Shown piece after piece: positions 35,001 through 42,367 of a stretch of DNA of 64,000 bases; the stretch's first letter is position 1; the number at the start of each line of letters is the position of its first letter. This stretch comes from Anaerolineales bacterium (lineage in GTDB: Bacteria > Chloroflexota > Anaerolineae > Anaerolineales > Villigracilaceae), in contig JADLBX010000032.1 of the NCBI GenBank assembly GCA_020847435.1, positions 62,001 to 126,000 of the forward strand. The letters run 5' to 3'. The position numbers were made by a program, and so were the translations under genes. The notes beneath the pieces were generated by a model that saw nothing but the letters and a program-made list of their open reading frames with translations, was not told the DNA's origin and made no database searches.

Positions 35001-35670
35001 TGAAGGCGCGATAGAGGTTGTATTTTTCTTCCCATGGGCGGCGGGTGACGCGGGCAATGAAATACACTCCCAAAAAGAGCAACGCTTGCGCCGTGTAAAT
35101 AAAGGCGGTCTCTTTCGAGGTGAAGTGCAGGAGTGTGGCGGCAGTGACAAAATACAAATATTTCTTTTCACCGCTTTCAATGTAGCGTAAGAGCGCATAG
35201 AGCAGGAGTATCCCTGATAAGCCCACGAATGATTCGTTGCGGACGTACCTGCCATAGTACAACATGTACGGCGAGATCACCATCAACAGGGCGGCGACGA
35301 CCATGCCCCACGCGCCGAGATACCTTCTCCAATACCAGACCATCCACACGGTGGCGAGACTGAATAAAACAGCCGGGATGCGCGCCGTGAAATCGGAGAC
35401 GCCGAACAGGAAATACGAAAGCGCAATGATGTGGAATTGATACGGTCCGTGCATCATCGGCGAGTGCTGATAGCCCTGACCGCGATATAACAGCCATGAA
35501 AAATATGTGTGCAGGCTCTCGTCGTGACTCATCACACGCGCCCCCAGATCGTAGAAGCGAGTGACCAGCGCAAGGAGCATAACCCCGGCGAATAATGCGG
35601 CTTCATTTGTGATCGCTGGCAGGGAGGGGTGGATCGGGCGTTCGAGCCAGTTGGTTTTTTGATTGTCCAT
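32023..35670 (-). CDS. Agl23-type glycosyltransferase (GT39-like) fused to NHL repeats
   Basis: A 1215-residue protein. Residues about 20-720 form a polytopic domain (12 or more membrane helices) of the TIGR03663 family found next to protein glycosylation genes: ARVMSHDESLHTYFSWLLYRG with the acidic catalytic-type motif, HGPYQFHIIALSYFLFGV, GERMPWLTYHMAWPM. Residues about 720-870 are an extracytoplasmic domain. Residues about 880-1215 hold five or six NHL repeats (for example GIAVDAEGRVFVADTGNKRIVVYD, broken here by rule of length: core ADTGNKRIV). Probable membrane-anchored surface glycan enzyme with a beta-propeller. Confidence 0.88.
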   Translation of the reverse strand: MDNQKTNWLERPIHPSLPAITNEAALFAGVMLLALVTRFYDLGARVMSHDESLHTYFSWLLYRGQGYQHSPMMHGPYQFHIIALSYFLFGVSDFTARIPAVLFSLATVWMVWYWRRYLGAWGMVVAALLMVISPYMLYYGRYVRNESFVGLSGILLLYALLRYIESGEKKYLYFVTAATLLHFTSKETAFIYTAQALLFLGVYFIARVTRRPWEEKYNLYRAFIIALTVAALLASGGVTLKLLERHSTALSATETAAPANPSGSQAPNADAPSGASAPIILFLLAGVALAVAAAILFSGYGREKLFQERSFDLLILLGTLVLPMLAPFPIKWLEKSLNVVLPNEAAQVAALDLRSLIIIGIFVAIFFVISIVIGMWWNREWWKFGAFYWSVFIILYTTVFTNAAGFFTGVIGSLGYWLEQQGVERGSQPEYFYALIQIPVYEFLPALGALAAAVWGASKLLRQRQADPGSEAGANPEPKESMFGVFFALMTWWCVSSVAAFSIAGERMPWLTYHMAWPMILFTGWLVGEVIEAVRRKISEADSPWRSALALFVMAVFTLAAFNAVRSAYGPTPPFQGTSLAQLQATSAFIFPLLIGIGAGMALYRLMRADLASLGLVLLAILMLVEVSSSVINGAWLLSLQSTPGSDPAMITAYGIKFAVAFLALLVSIGGMVWFARLPRTSPLVGYAILTAFGLLAVQTARTSFRANYINYNDATEYLVYAHGAGGVKEVLAQVEEISMRTTGGLNAVIAYDASAPDTGVSWPVVWYLRDFTQQRSFDQPTRALREAVAVIVDQKNFDKIEGALGDGYYRFDYIRMWWPNQDYFNLDRARVLNAITNPDIRAGIFDIWFNRDYTRYATATGKSTFTLTTWDPADLMRLYIRKDVVSQIWNYGVGPSTAPSAVDPYEAGKISLPADQIFGSEIFPPAGLNAPRAIAAGRNGDFYIADTFNHRIIHIASDGSTINTWGSFADLSLGEAPIGTFFEPWGIAVGPDGSVYVTDTWNNRVQKFSRDGQPLKMWGEFGQPSPDAPQSEFFFWGPRGIAVDAEGRVFVADTGNKRIVVYDANGNYLTEFGSGGFDPGQFDEPVGVAVGSDGVVYVTDTWNQRVQSFIPIEAEGGALSYQPLTQWDINGWFGQSLDNKPNIAVDRNNNVFITDPEGYRVIEFTASGEFVRTWGEFGIENTQFGLPSGIAVDSQGFIWVTDSGNNRIMRFSLP

Positions 35671-35755
35671 TGGTTATGTTACCTATAAATGATGGGATGA
35701 CTTATACTTTAATCCGAAAGTTCTGGCAAGTTTGTGTGTAATTTTTAGTTAATGA

Positions 35756-36412
35756 TTACTGGTCGGGCGTATATGTGGTTGGTTGTAGCAACGGCGTGAG
35801 GGTCGTAGAGAAAGTCGGTGCGTGGGCGGTAATTGGGGGTGTGAAACTGCAAATGGGGATGACCAGATCCATGTTCGCGCGCAGCGGTTCTTTATCCAAC
35901 TTGTTGATTTCTTGGATGGCAGCCTCGTTTACCGAGAACCGACGCGCAATCCCTTGAAGCGTATCGCCAGACTGAACTGTGTAAACCGGGTTTTTACAGT
36001 TCAATGGCGTCTTTTGTGTAGTTGTTGGTTGCAACGAAGGGGTTGGGTTGGACAATACGGCAACAGGGACGCTTTTGTTTTCCTGTGGTTTCAATGTTCC
36101 TATCTGCCAGAGGCTGAAAATTGCCAATGCGAAAAACATACCGACCATTGCGAATCGTGTAGCCAATGCGCTTCGCGAAGCAATTTGTCTCCGAGGAACA
36201 GCATCTCTCGAGAGGGGCAGGGGATGCAAAATCCAGCGCTTTTTCATCGCAGTTTGCACTATAGATTCAACCTCCCTGATTTCGCGTGTGTAGTCTCGAC
36301 AACTCTCACAAAGATCAAGGTGATTTGCCAGGGCGGCTCTCCCATCCGCTTCCAATGCATTATCTAGGTTGTATTGAATCAGCCGGCGGGCATCCTCGTG
36401 TGTGAGGCTCAT
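35756..36412 (-). CDS. Anti-sigma factor with zinc finger, one membrane helix and external LysM domain
   Basis: A 218-residue protein. Residues about 1-50 carry a ZAS-type zinc finger (HLDLCESCRDY, HxxxCxxC). A single membrane helix follows near residue 90 (FAMVGMFFALAIFSLW). The C-terminal region after a Pro/Thr linker is a LysM domain (YTVQSGDTLQGIARRFSVNE) and another Thr/Pro tail. It overlaps the ECF sigma gene by 4 bp, so it is its probable anti-sigma partner. LysM outside the membrane would allow binding of peptidoglycan or chito-oligosaccharide as the sensed signal; this is inference. Confidence 0.85.
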   Translation of the reverse strand: MSLTHEDARRLIQYNLDNALEADGRAALANHLDLCESCRDYTREIREVESIVQTAMKKRWILHPLPLSRDAVPRRQIASRSALATRFAMVGMFFALAIFSLWQIGTLKPQENKSVPVAVLSNPTPSLQPTTTQKTPLNCKNPVYTVQSGDTLQGIARRFSVNEAAIQEINKLDKEPLRANMDLVIPICSFTPPITAHAPTFSTTLTPLLQPTTYTPDQ

Positions 36413-37020
36413 TTGTTTTCATCTCCGTGGAATGGCTTGAGCGCAGTCCTTAATCTCTCACGTGCAGTGTGCAGGCGTGAATGCACTGTCCCTTCATGGA
36501 GCGACAGGATTTCGGCGATTTCGGTTGCGGGCAGATCTTGATAATAACGTAATACCATAACGATTCGATGCCTTTCGTCTAATTCGCTCAACGCGTCCCA
36601 AATGGCTGTCTCTTTCTCGGTTTGAAGGACAGTATCTTCGGGCGAGACTTGCTGTTGAGTCTCAACATGGAAGATCGCAGTCAAAGTGTTTCGTAATTTT
36701 TCCAACACTTTTCTTTTGCGCAGCCTGCTCCTGCTTCTGTTCAACGCGATCGTTAGAATCCAGGCTTTGAACGATGATTTTTCACGATAGCTTCGCAGGG
36801 CGTTGAGCGCTGCGATGAAAGTATCTTGAGTCGCTTCATGCGCTTCATGAGAATCCTGCAAAATGGAGAATGTTAATCGGAACACATCCGATTCGTATCG
36901 GTGTACAAGCGCCTCAATGGCTTGCTCATCTCCTTCCATGCACAGTGAGATAAGCCGTGAGGATTCGGCGGTTTCCATGCGTTCTGTATAATAAACGCGT
37001 GCGGCTGTAAAATTCTTCAT
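36409..37020 (-). CDS. ECF-family RNA polymerase sigma factor
   Basis: A 203-residue sigma-70 family protein. Region 2 has ALVHRYESDVFRLTFSIL and EATQDTFIAALNALRSYREK followed by FKAWILTIALNRSRSRLRKRK; region 4 is LSELDERHRIVMVLRYYQDLPATEIAEILSL, split here: RIVMVLRYYQDL and EIAEILSLHEGTVHSRLHTA. A second in-frame ATG at 36978 (METAESSR) is also possible and has TATTAT 9 bases upstream. Paired with the LysM anti-sigma factor downstream. Confidence 0.92.
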   Translation of the reverse strand: MKNFTAARVYYTERMETAESSRLISLCMEGDEQAIEALVHRYESDVFRLTFSILQDSHEAHEATQDTFIAALNALRSYREKSSFKAWILTIALNRSRSRLRKRKVLEKLRNTLTAIFHVETQQQVSPEDTVLQTEKETAIWDALSELDERHRIVMVLRYYQDLPATEIAEILSLHEGTVHSRLHTARERLRTALKPFHGDENK

Positions 37021-37089
37021 TGGATGAATAACATTAATTGCGCGTAGGCAATAAACTCAATCTTCTTCCGAAAAAAGATTGTCAAGCAA

Positions 37090-38169
37090 TCAAACCGACC
37101 CAGCCAGTTGACCGCATCCCGCATGGATATCAATCCCGCGCCTCATGCGGATCGTGCACGGAATCCCAGCCTGCTCCAGCGACTCTTTGAACTTTGCCGC
37201 TCTTTCGCGTGATGTGGCTTGACCGCTGTAGCCCGTAGTGGGGTTGAGGGGGATGGCATTCACATGACACAACAAACCTTTGAGCCGCGCGGCGAGTCTC
37301 TTTGCGACTTCAGGCGAATCATTGACTTCGTTTATCAACGCCCACTCGAATGTGACTCGCCGATGTGTCTGCGCGACGTAATATTTGCAGGCTTCGATCA
37401 CATCGTCAATTTTATAGCGTTTATTCACAGGCAACATCGCCACGCGTGATTCGTCATCCGCCGCGTGGAGGGAGATGGCGAGGTTCACTTGTCGCTTCTC
37501 GTCCGCGAAGCGCCGAATTTGGGGGACCAGCCCCACCGTCGAGATGGTGAAGCGGCGCGCGCCGAAGTTGAATCCGCTCGGGTCGTTGAGTCGGTCAATC
37601 GCCGCCATCGTGTTGTCGTAGTTATGAAAAGGTTCGCCCATGCCCATGAGGACGATATTCGTCACCGATTCGTTCGCATCTTTCAACATGCGGGCGTAAT
37701 ACAAAACTTGCGCGACGATCTCGCCGCTGGAAAGATGCCGCTTGAAACCCATTTGCCCCGTCGCGCAGAATACGCATCCCATCGCGCAACCCGCCTGCGT
37801 GGATATGCAAAGCGTTCGCCGATTTTTTGCGCCGCGCCCAGTGGGGGAGCCAGTGATTTGCGGGTTATCTGCCGGGTCGCCGTATCTCATCAACACGGCT
37901 TCGATTAAATTTTTATCGGGAAGTTGAAAAAGTGTCTTGCGTGTAAAGCCATCGGACGAATCAAGATACGTGTTGACTTTGAACGGCATGAACGAAAGAT
38001 TTTCTTCCAACTTCGTTCGCAGGGATTTTGACAAATTCGTGAATTGGTCTGGCGAATCGTACAAATGCTGATACAAGCCCTGCCAGATTTGCTTCGCGCG
38101 ATAGGCTGGTTCGTCCCATTCTTGCAATAAGTTTGCGATCGAATCTAAATCGAGATCGTAAATTAACAT
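37090..38169 (-). CDS. rlmN: 23S rRNA (adenine2503-C2)-methyltransferase
   Basis: A 359-residue radical SAM enzyme that methylates A2503 of 23S rRNA (and A37 of some tRNAs). The cluster motif is CAMGCVFCATG; the N-terminal KQIWQGLYQHLYDS and FTRKTLFQLPDKNLIEAVLM, the MGMGEPFHNYD segment, and the C-terminal catalytic Cys in GIDIHAGCGQL are typical. The frame also offers TTG two codons upstream (38175), overlapping the HAD gene stop; ATG 38169 is preferred. Confidence 0.95.
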   Translation of the reverse strand: MLIYDLDLDSIANLLQEWDEPAYRAKQIWQGLYQHLYDSPDQFTNLSKSLRTKLEENLSFMPFKVNTYLDSSDGFTRKTLFQLPDKNLIEAVLMRYGDPADNPQITGSPTGRGAKNRRTLCISTQAGCAMGCVFCATGQMGFKRHLSSGEIVAQVLYYARMLKDANESVTNIVLMGMGEPFHNYDNTMAAIDRLNDPSGFNFGARRFTISTVGLVPQIRRFADEKRQVNLAISLHAADDESRVAMLPVNKRYKIDDVIEACKYYVAQTHRRVTFEWALINEVNDSPEVAKRLAARLKGLLCHVNAIPLNPTTGYSGQATSRERAAKFKESLEQAGIPCTIRMRRGIDIHAGCGQLAGSV

Positions 38170-38171
38170 GT

Positions 38172-38957
38172 TCAACTAACCAAACTTGCGAGATCATTTG
38201 TGATGATATCAATTTTCGGCGCCCACGCCTCCGCTTGCTCACGGGTGGACACGCCGCTCAGCGCCAACGCGCACGGACAGCCAACCGCCTGACCTGCCGC
38301 GATGTCAGTCTCAAGCCTATCGCCGACGACGAGAGTTTCATCTATGTCCGCGCCGAGTCGTTCGAGCGCGAGTTCCATCATGAACGGAAACGGCTTGCCC
38401 GCATAAATTGGCTCGACGTTCGTCGCCGTGGTGATAACCGAAATCCACGCGCCCGCGCCTGGGATTTCTCCGCGCGGGGTGGGGAAGGTCTTGTCGGGAT
38501 TTGTCGCGTAAAACGGGACGCCGCGCCGCACGAGCAACGTGGCTTCGCGCATCTTCTCGAAATTGATTTCGCGGTCAATGCCCATCGCAACGATTTGCGC
38601 CTCCTCTGCAGACTCGACGGATAAAATCTCGAATCCCTTTTCCTCCAAAGCGACGCGCATCCCATCTTCGCCGATCATAAATATTTTCGTCCCGCGCTCA
38701 AAAGTGTGACCGAGCAAGTGCGCCAACCCCTGCGCCGATGTGATAACTTGTTGCGTCGAAACATGCACGCCAAGTTTTTCCAGCGTCGTCACATATTGCT
38801 CGGGCGTTTTTGTCCCGTTGTTGGTGGCGAAGACGTAATTCAATCCTTGGGCTTCGATGCGTTTAAAAATTTCAGGCAAATCGCCGATCGGCGCGTCCGA
38901 CCGCCAGATCACGCCGTCCATGTCGAGGATGAGGGCTTTGATATTCGATGGCAACAT
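38172..38957 (-). CDS. HAD-IIA family phosphatase (NagD-like)
   Basis: A 261-residue HAD hydrolase. Motif I is LILDMDGVIW, motif II FATNNGTKTPEQY, motif III has the Lys in YAGKPFPFMMELAL, and motif IV is TLVVGDRLETDIAAG. These enzymes dephosphorylate sugar phosphates or nucleotides such as UMP. Its stop overlaps the RlmN region. TATAAT ends 8 bases before the ATG on the minus strand without a Shine-Dalgarno. Confidence 0.9.
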   Translation of the reverse strand: MLPSNIKALILDMDGVIWRSDAPIGDLPEIFKRIEAQGLNYVFATNNGTKTPEQYVTTLEKLGVHVSTQQVITSAQGLAHLLGHTFERGTKIFMIGEDGMRVALEEKGFEILSVESAEEAQIVAMGIDREINFEKMREATLLVRRGVPFYATNPDKTFPTPRGEIPGAGAWISVITTATNVEPIYAGKPFPFMMELALERLGADIDETLVVGDRLETDIAAGQAVGCPCALALSGVSTREQAEAWAPKIDIITNDLASLVS

Positions 38958-38965
38958 AGTCCGCG

Positions 38966-38971
38966 ATTATA
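38966..38971 (-). promoter_or_regulatory. Possible -10 box upstream of the HAD phosphatase
   Basis: TATAAT followed by CGCGGACT and ATG on the minus strand. The 8-base gap would give a message starting at or next to the start codon. Confidence 0.4.
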
Positions 38972-38985
38972 ACGTCAAACAAACA

Positions 38986-39007
38986 GCCCGCTGATTTCTC
39001 AGCGGGC
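38986..39007 (-). terminator. Rho-independent terminator after clpP
   Basis: GCCCGCTG and CAGCGGGC form an 8-bp stem around AGAAAT, followed on the minus strand by TGTTTGTTTG. It lies between clpP and the HAD gene. Confidence 0.85.
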
Positions 39008-39045
39008 TTCCGACCACAAGACTATTCGACGAGCAGACTAGCAGG

Positions 39046-39654
39046 CTACTTAACTTTCTCTGGCATCTCCAACACCTGGTCAACCAATCCGTATTCAACG
39101 GCTTGCTTCGCCTCGAGATAGTAATCGCGGTCGCTGTCGCGTTCGATCACTTCGAGCGGCTGGTTGGTATGCTTTGCAAGAATACCGAGCAACAAAGCCT
39201 TCAAACGCAGGATCTGCTTGGCTTGAATCTCAATGTCAGTCGCTTGCCCTTGCGCGCCGCCGAGAGGTTGGTGCATGTGGATTGTCGCGTTCGGCAGGGC
39301 GTAGCGCCTGCCTTTCGTGCCAGCCGCCAGCAACACGGTCCCGAACGACGCGGTGACTCCGACCGCGACCGTGCTGATCGGGTTCGAGATCATCTGCATC
39401 GTGTCGTAGATCGCCAGCCCCGCGTAGATCACGCCGCCTGGCGAATTGATGTACATCTGAATTTCTTTTTCAGGGTCTTCGTGATTCAAAAACAGCAACT
39501 GCGCCACGATCACATTCGCCACTTGATCGTCAATCGGCGTGCCGAGAAAAATGATGCGCTCTTTGAGCAACAGCGAGTAAATGTCATACGCGCGCTCGCC
39601 GCGACCCGTATTTTCCACAACCATCGGAACAATGTTTTTGAAATTGGGTATCAT
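39046..39654 (-). CDS. clpP: ATP-dependent Clp protease proteolytic subunit
   Basis: A 202-residue Clp[45 protein letters not shown], the nucleophile Ser in [16 protein letters not shown], the catalytic His in [14 protein letters not shown] and the Asp in [19 protein letters not shown]. It degrades unfolded or tagged proteins with a Clp ATPase. AAAGGAGA precedes the ATG. Directly downstream of tig, the usual order in bacteria; clpX is not next in line here. Confidence 0.96.
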   Translation of the reverse strand: MIPNFKNIVPMVVENTGRGERAYDIYSLLLKERIIFLGTPIDDQVANVIVAQLLFLNHEDPEKEIQMYINSPGGVIYAGLAIYDTMQMISNPISTVAVGVTASFGTVLLAAGTKGRRYALPNATIHMHQPLGGAQGQATDIEIQAKQILRLKALLLGILAKHTNQPLEVIERDSDRDYYLEAKQAVEYGLVDQVLEMPEKVK

Positions 39655-39707
39655 TTCTTGTCTCCTTTAAATTGCGACGATGATACTGTTCGTGTATTGG
39701 ATTTTCA

Positions 39708-41147
39708 TTAACTCTTTGTTTCGGCTTCGGATGAAGAGCCCGCTTCATTTGACGGGACGGCTGTCTCAGCCTCGGCGGCTTTCGCGTCCTCTTCCGCCTT
39801 CTTCGCGGCGGCTTCGGATTTTCGCTCCTCAGGCGATTTATACTCGCCCACCGCAATGGACTTCAACATGTCCAACGCTCGGCGTGTGAGCAAGCGGTTC
39901 GCCGATTCCATCGCCACCGCCTGCGCCAACTGCTGTTGACCCTTCTTGCCGCCGCGCACTTTGCCAAAATCCATGCCTTGCATGGCGAGCGCGTTCAACG
40001 TCTGGTTGAATTCATTGTCGAGCGATTCGTTGTCCACTTCGAGTTCTTCCTTGCGTACGATCTCATCGAGCATCAACGAACGCTCAAATCGTTTTTGTGC
40101 AACGGGCTTCGCTTCCTCTTCGATGAATTTCTCGCGCGTGGTATTTTGCAGTTTGAAATAAGTTTCCAGGTCCATGCCTTGATGTGAAAGGCGATGGGTC
40201 AGGTCTTCAAGCACGTGTTCGCCCTCGTGATCGAGCGCGGTCTGGTGATACTTGAAGGTCGCGCCCTCTTTGATCTTCTCGACCAAGTCAACGAAGTATT
40301 TGTCGTCGTAATTTGCCTGCGAGCGAGATTCCACGTCTTTCGCCACGCTTTCGCGCAAGGCGTCGAGCGTCTCGCCCGCGCCGACGGTCTTCGCAAATTC
40401 ATCGTCGAGTTCGGGCAAGGTTACCGCGCGGACGGTTTTCACGGTCACGGTCATTTCCGCGCTTTTTCCTTTTAACTCTTCGAGGTCGTGGTCGGCAGGG
40501 AATTCATGTGTAATCGTCTTTGTCTCGCCAGGCTTCATGCCCACAAGTTGTTTGGCGAACCCTGTAAAGGGCCATTCGGTCTCGCGATCCTCTTTGCGGA
40601 CTACAGCCGCAAACCCCGTTCGCTTCAATTCCACAGTTTCCGAGTCGACGTCCACCAAGACATAATCGCCCTCCTGTACTTCGCGCTCGACGGTTTCGGT
40701 TGTCGCGTACATTTGGCGCAATTCGTCCATCGCCGCGTCAACTTCCCCGTCGGCTGGACCCGTCCACTCGTAGGGCATTCGAATCGAATGATAGTCGCCC
40801 AAATCCACGGTGGGCGCGAGCGGCACTTTGAAGATCAACTTCGGCGGGTCGAGCGATTCGATGTTTTCCAATCGCCCAGACGCGCCAGGTTCCACATCCG
40901 CTTCTTTGAGGATGTTCGAATATTCGGCGTCAATGAAAAAATCAATGGCTTGTTCCACGATGGCTTGTTCGCCGTAATTCAATACGACCATGTGATACGG
41001 CGCTTTGCCGGGACGGAACCCCGCGATCTTGCCGCGTTCGGAAATTTTGCGCGCCGCGCGGCGCTTGTAGGTGTCCATCAATTCGGGTTCAACTTCAACC
41101 ACAAGTTTCGCTTCGTGGTTCTCTTCGATTGTCTTTTCGATTTTCAA
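39708..41147 (-). CDS. tig: Trigger factor
   Basis: A 479-residue ribosome-associated chaperone and peptidyl-prolyl isomerase. Seen: N-terminal ribosome-binding GKIAGFRPGKAPYHMV (the FRxGKxP signature is present as FRPGKAP), the FKBP-type middle domain (GDYVLVDVD, KQLVGMKPGETKTI), and the long helical C-terminal domain, extended here by an Ala/Glu-rich tail. The start is TTG at 41147, with GGAG upstream and the sequence KIEKTIEENH directly after; the preceding ATG frame is made by the GGGAGAGGGTTGGGGTGAGG repeat. Confidence 0.93.
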   Translation of the reverse strand: MKIEKTIEENHEAKLVVEVEPELMDTYKRRAARKISERGKIAGFRPGKAPYHMVVLNYGEQAIVEQAIDFFIDAEYSNILKEADVEPGASGRLENIESLDPPKLIFKVPLAPTVDLGDYHSIRMPYEWTGPADGEVDAAMDELRQMYATTETVEREVQEGDYVLVDVDSETVELKRTGFAAVVRKEDRETEWPFTGFAKQLVGMKPGETKTITHEFPADHDLEELKGKSAEMTVTVKTVRAVTLPELDDEFAKTVGAGETLDALRESVAKDVESRSQANYDDKYFVDLVEKIKEGATFKYHQTALDHEGEHVLEDLTHRLSHQGMDLETYFKLQNTTREKFIEEEAKPVAQKRFERSLMLDEIVRKEELEVDNESLDNEFNQTLNALAMQGMDFGKVRGGKKGQQQLAQAVAMESANRLLTRRALDMLKSIAVGEYKSPEERKSEAAAKKAEEDAKAAEAETAVPSNEAGSSSEAETKS

Positions 41148-41165
41148 TGTTTTCTCCGTAAAACT

Positions 41166-41202
41166 CCCTCTCCCTTTGGGAGAGGGTTGGGGTGAGGGTG
41201 AG
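41166..41202. repeat. CCCTCTCCC..GGGAGAGGG repeat upstream of tig
   Basis: CCTCTCCCTTTGGGAGAGG palindrome followed by GTTGGGGTGAGGGTGAGG. This widely dispersed bacterial repeat extends the open frame of tig with a string SPSPQPSPKGRG that does not belong to the protein. Confidence 0.85.
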
Positions 41203-41208
41203 GTCAAG

Positions 41209-41290
41209 TGGGGACGGAGAGGGTCGAACTCTCAAGCCTCGCGGCACAGCGTCCTAAGCGCTGCGTGTCTGCCAATTCCACCACGTCCCC
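41209..41290 (-). tRNA. tRNA-Leu (anticodon UAG)
   Basis: On the minus strand the acceptor arms GGGGACG and CGTCCCC pair with A as discriminator. The D arm contains GGAATTGGCAGAC; the anticodon stem CAGCG/CGCTG encloses loop CTTAGGA, so the anticodon is UAG; a long variable arm (TGCCGCGAGGC) is as expected for class II tRNA-Leu; the T arm is GAGAGTTCGACCCTCTC. CCA is not encoded. Confidence 0.93.
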
Positions 41291-41397
41291 TTGCGGTGAA
41301 TGCGGCGAAATTATACCTGCTAATTTACGATTTCTGATTGACGAATTTATTTTGGTGAGTATAATCCAGCGCTTGATACATATCTTGGAGCATTCAT

Positions 41398-41802
41398 TTG
41401 AGTCGTCTCATCAAAATTGATACTGTTGGTAAAGACCGAGCCCGTTTGTCGAAAGCCATCGTGTTGGCGGTGCGTGAGTTGGCGAGGCAGGCTGAGGTCA
41501 CGAATGAAGCGAAAGACCTAGCGGCGTTCATCTCGCTGGCGCTGAAAACGATTTCCGAGGGCATCGACGCATCCGTAGCGGCGTGGGAGAAGCGCGATTA
41601 TTGGGTCAAAGCCGACCGCTTCCGCATGGAGTGGATGTGGACGGGGCAATATGCCGAAAAGATGAAGGTGGCTGTCCAAGCGGACGATTGGGCGAGCGTC
41701 GCCATGTTATCGGCGCAGATCGCCCAGAAGTTCGGCAAGGTGGAGATCGCCAAAAATCACAGATTGGGGAAACCGTGGGTGGGGGCGTATAAACAGTTGT
41801 AA
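41398..41802 (+). CDS. Hypothetical alpha-helical protein
   Basis: A 134-residue protein predicted to be mostly helical, with Trp/Lys/Arg-rich segments (RFRMEWMWTGQYAEKM) and a short conserved-looking C-terminus NHRLGKPWVGAYKQL. The start is TTG at 41398 with GGAG 8 bases upstream and a TATAAT at 41355. No family recognised. It lies between tRNA-Leu and the eut operon and is separated from eutN by an inverted repeat, so it is probably a separate unit. Confidence 0.65.
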   Translation: MSRLIKIDTVGKDRARLSKAIVLAVRELARQAEVTNEAKDLAAFISLALKTISEGIDASVAAWEKRDYWVKADRFRMEWMWTGQYAEKMKVAVQADDWASVAMLSAQIAQKFGKVEIAKNHRLGKPWVGAYKQL

Positions 41803-41867
41803 ACTTGTCACGCAACCGTGTGTTATGGTAAAGTAAACTGAGCAAGCCGAAGACACATTCTCTTTAA

Positions 41868-41953
41868 ACCACAAAGGACACGAAGTACACCAAGGGGAAA
41901 GGCAATGCGCCTTGAGGGGATTAAACCTTCGTGACCTTGGTGTCCTTCGTGGT
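41868..41953. repeat. ACCACAAAGGACACGAAG inverted repeat at the head of the eut operon
   Basis: ACCACAAAGGACACGAAG on the left and CTTCGTGACCTTGGTGTCCTTCGTGGT-like sequence on the right (arms at 41868-41897 and 41927-41953) form a long imperfect hairpin of a kind often found between genes. It ends 20 bp before eutN, in the region where the operon promoter is expected. Confidence 0.7.
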
Positions 41954-41972
41954 AAAGATTCTGGAGTCGATT

Positions 41973-42263
41973 ATGAAGATTGCGCTCGTCATCGGTTCGA
42001 CCATTTCAACCATCAAGGATGAAGTGATACGGGGGCGGAAACTGCTCATCGTTCGGGATGCGGATACAGCGGGCAAACCGACGGGTGAGCCGTATATCGC
42101 CGTGGACACGGTCAGCGCAGGGACGGGGGATCTGGTGATGGTGACCGACGGTTCATCGGCTCGTTATACCAACCAAACCACCAACGCGCCCGTAGACGCG
42201 GTGATCGTCGGTGTGATTGATTCGCTGGAGTTGGGGGGGAAGGTGTCATATAGGAAGGAATAG
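41973..42263 (+). CDS. eutN: EutN/CcmL-family pentameric BMC vertex protein
   Basis: A 96-residue BMC-P protein that caps the vertices of a microcompartment. The family pattern is visible: IALVIGSTISTIKDEVIRGRKLLIV, here as IGSTISTIKDE and GRKLLIVRDAD; VDTVSAGTGDLVMVTDGSSAR; and VDAVIVGVIDS at the C-terminus. Length matches EutN. The start at 41973 has GGAG upstream; upstream codons come from the repeat. First gene of the eut cluster. Confidence 0.93.
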   Translation: MKIALVIGSTISTIKDEVIRGRKLLIVRDADTAGKPTGEPYIAVDTVSAGTGDLVMVTDGSSARYTNQTTNAPVDAVIVGVIDSLELGGKVSYRKE

Positions 42264-42266
42264 GAT

Positions 42267-42358
42267 ATGTCGTTGCGAGGGCGTGATCGTCCGCCCGAAG
42301 CAATCTCCTTGCAACTGGAGACTGCTTCGTCGGGCTAAAGCCCTCCTCGCAGCGACAT
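42267..42358. repeat. TGTCGTTGCGAG element between eutN and eutA
   Basis: ATGTCGTTGCGAGG at the left end, GAAGCAATCTCCTTGC in the middle, ACTGCTTCGTCGGG and CGCAGCGACAT at the right. It fills the gap to 9 bp before the eutA start, so eutA has no ordinary ribosome-binding site. Confidence 0.85.
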
Positions 42359-42367
42359 GAATTTTTT

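Noticed and set aside
41868-41953. Riboswitch (cobalamin) upstream of the eut operon
   Set aside because: The sequence is a simple long inverted repeat of an intergenic family; no B12-box motif was seen.
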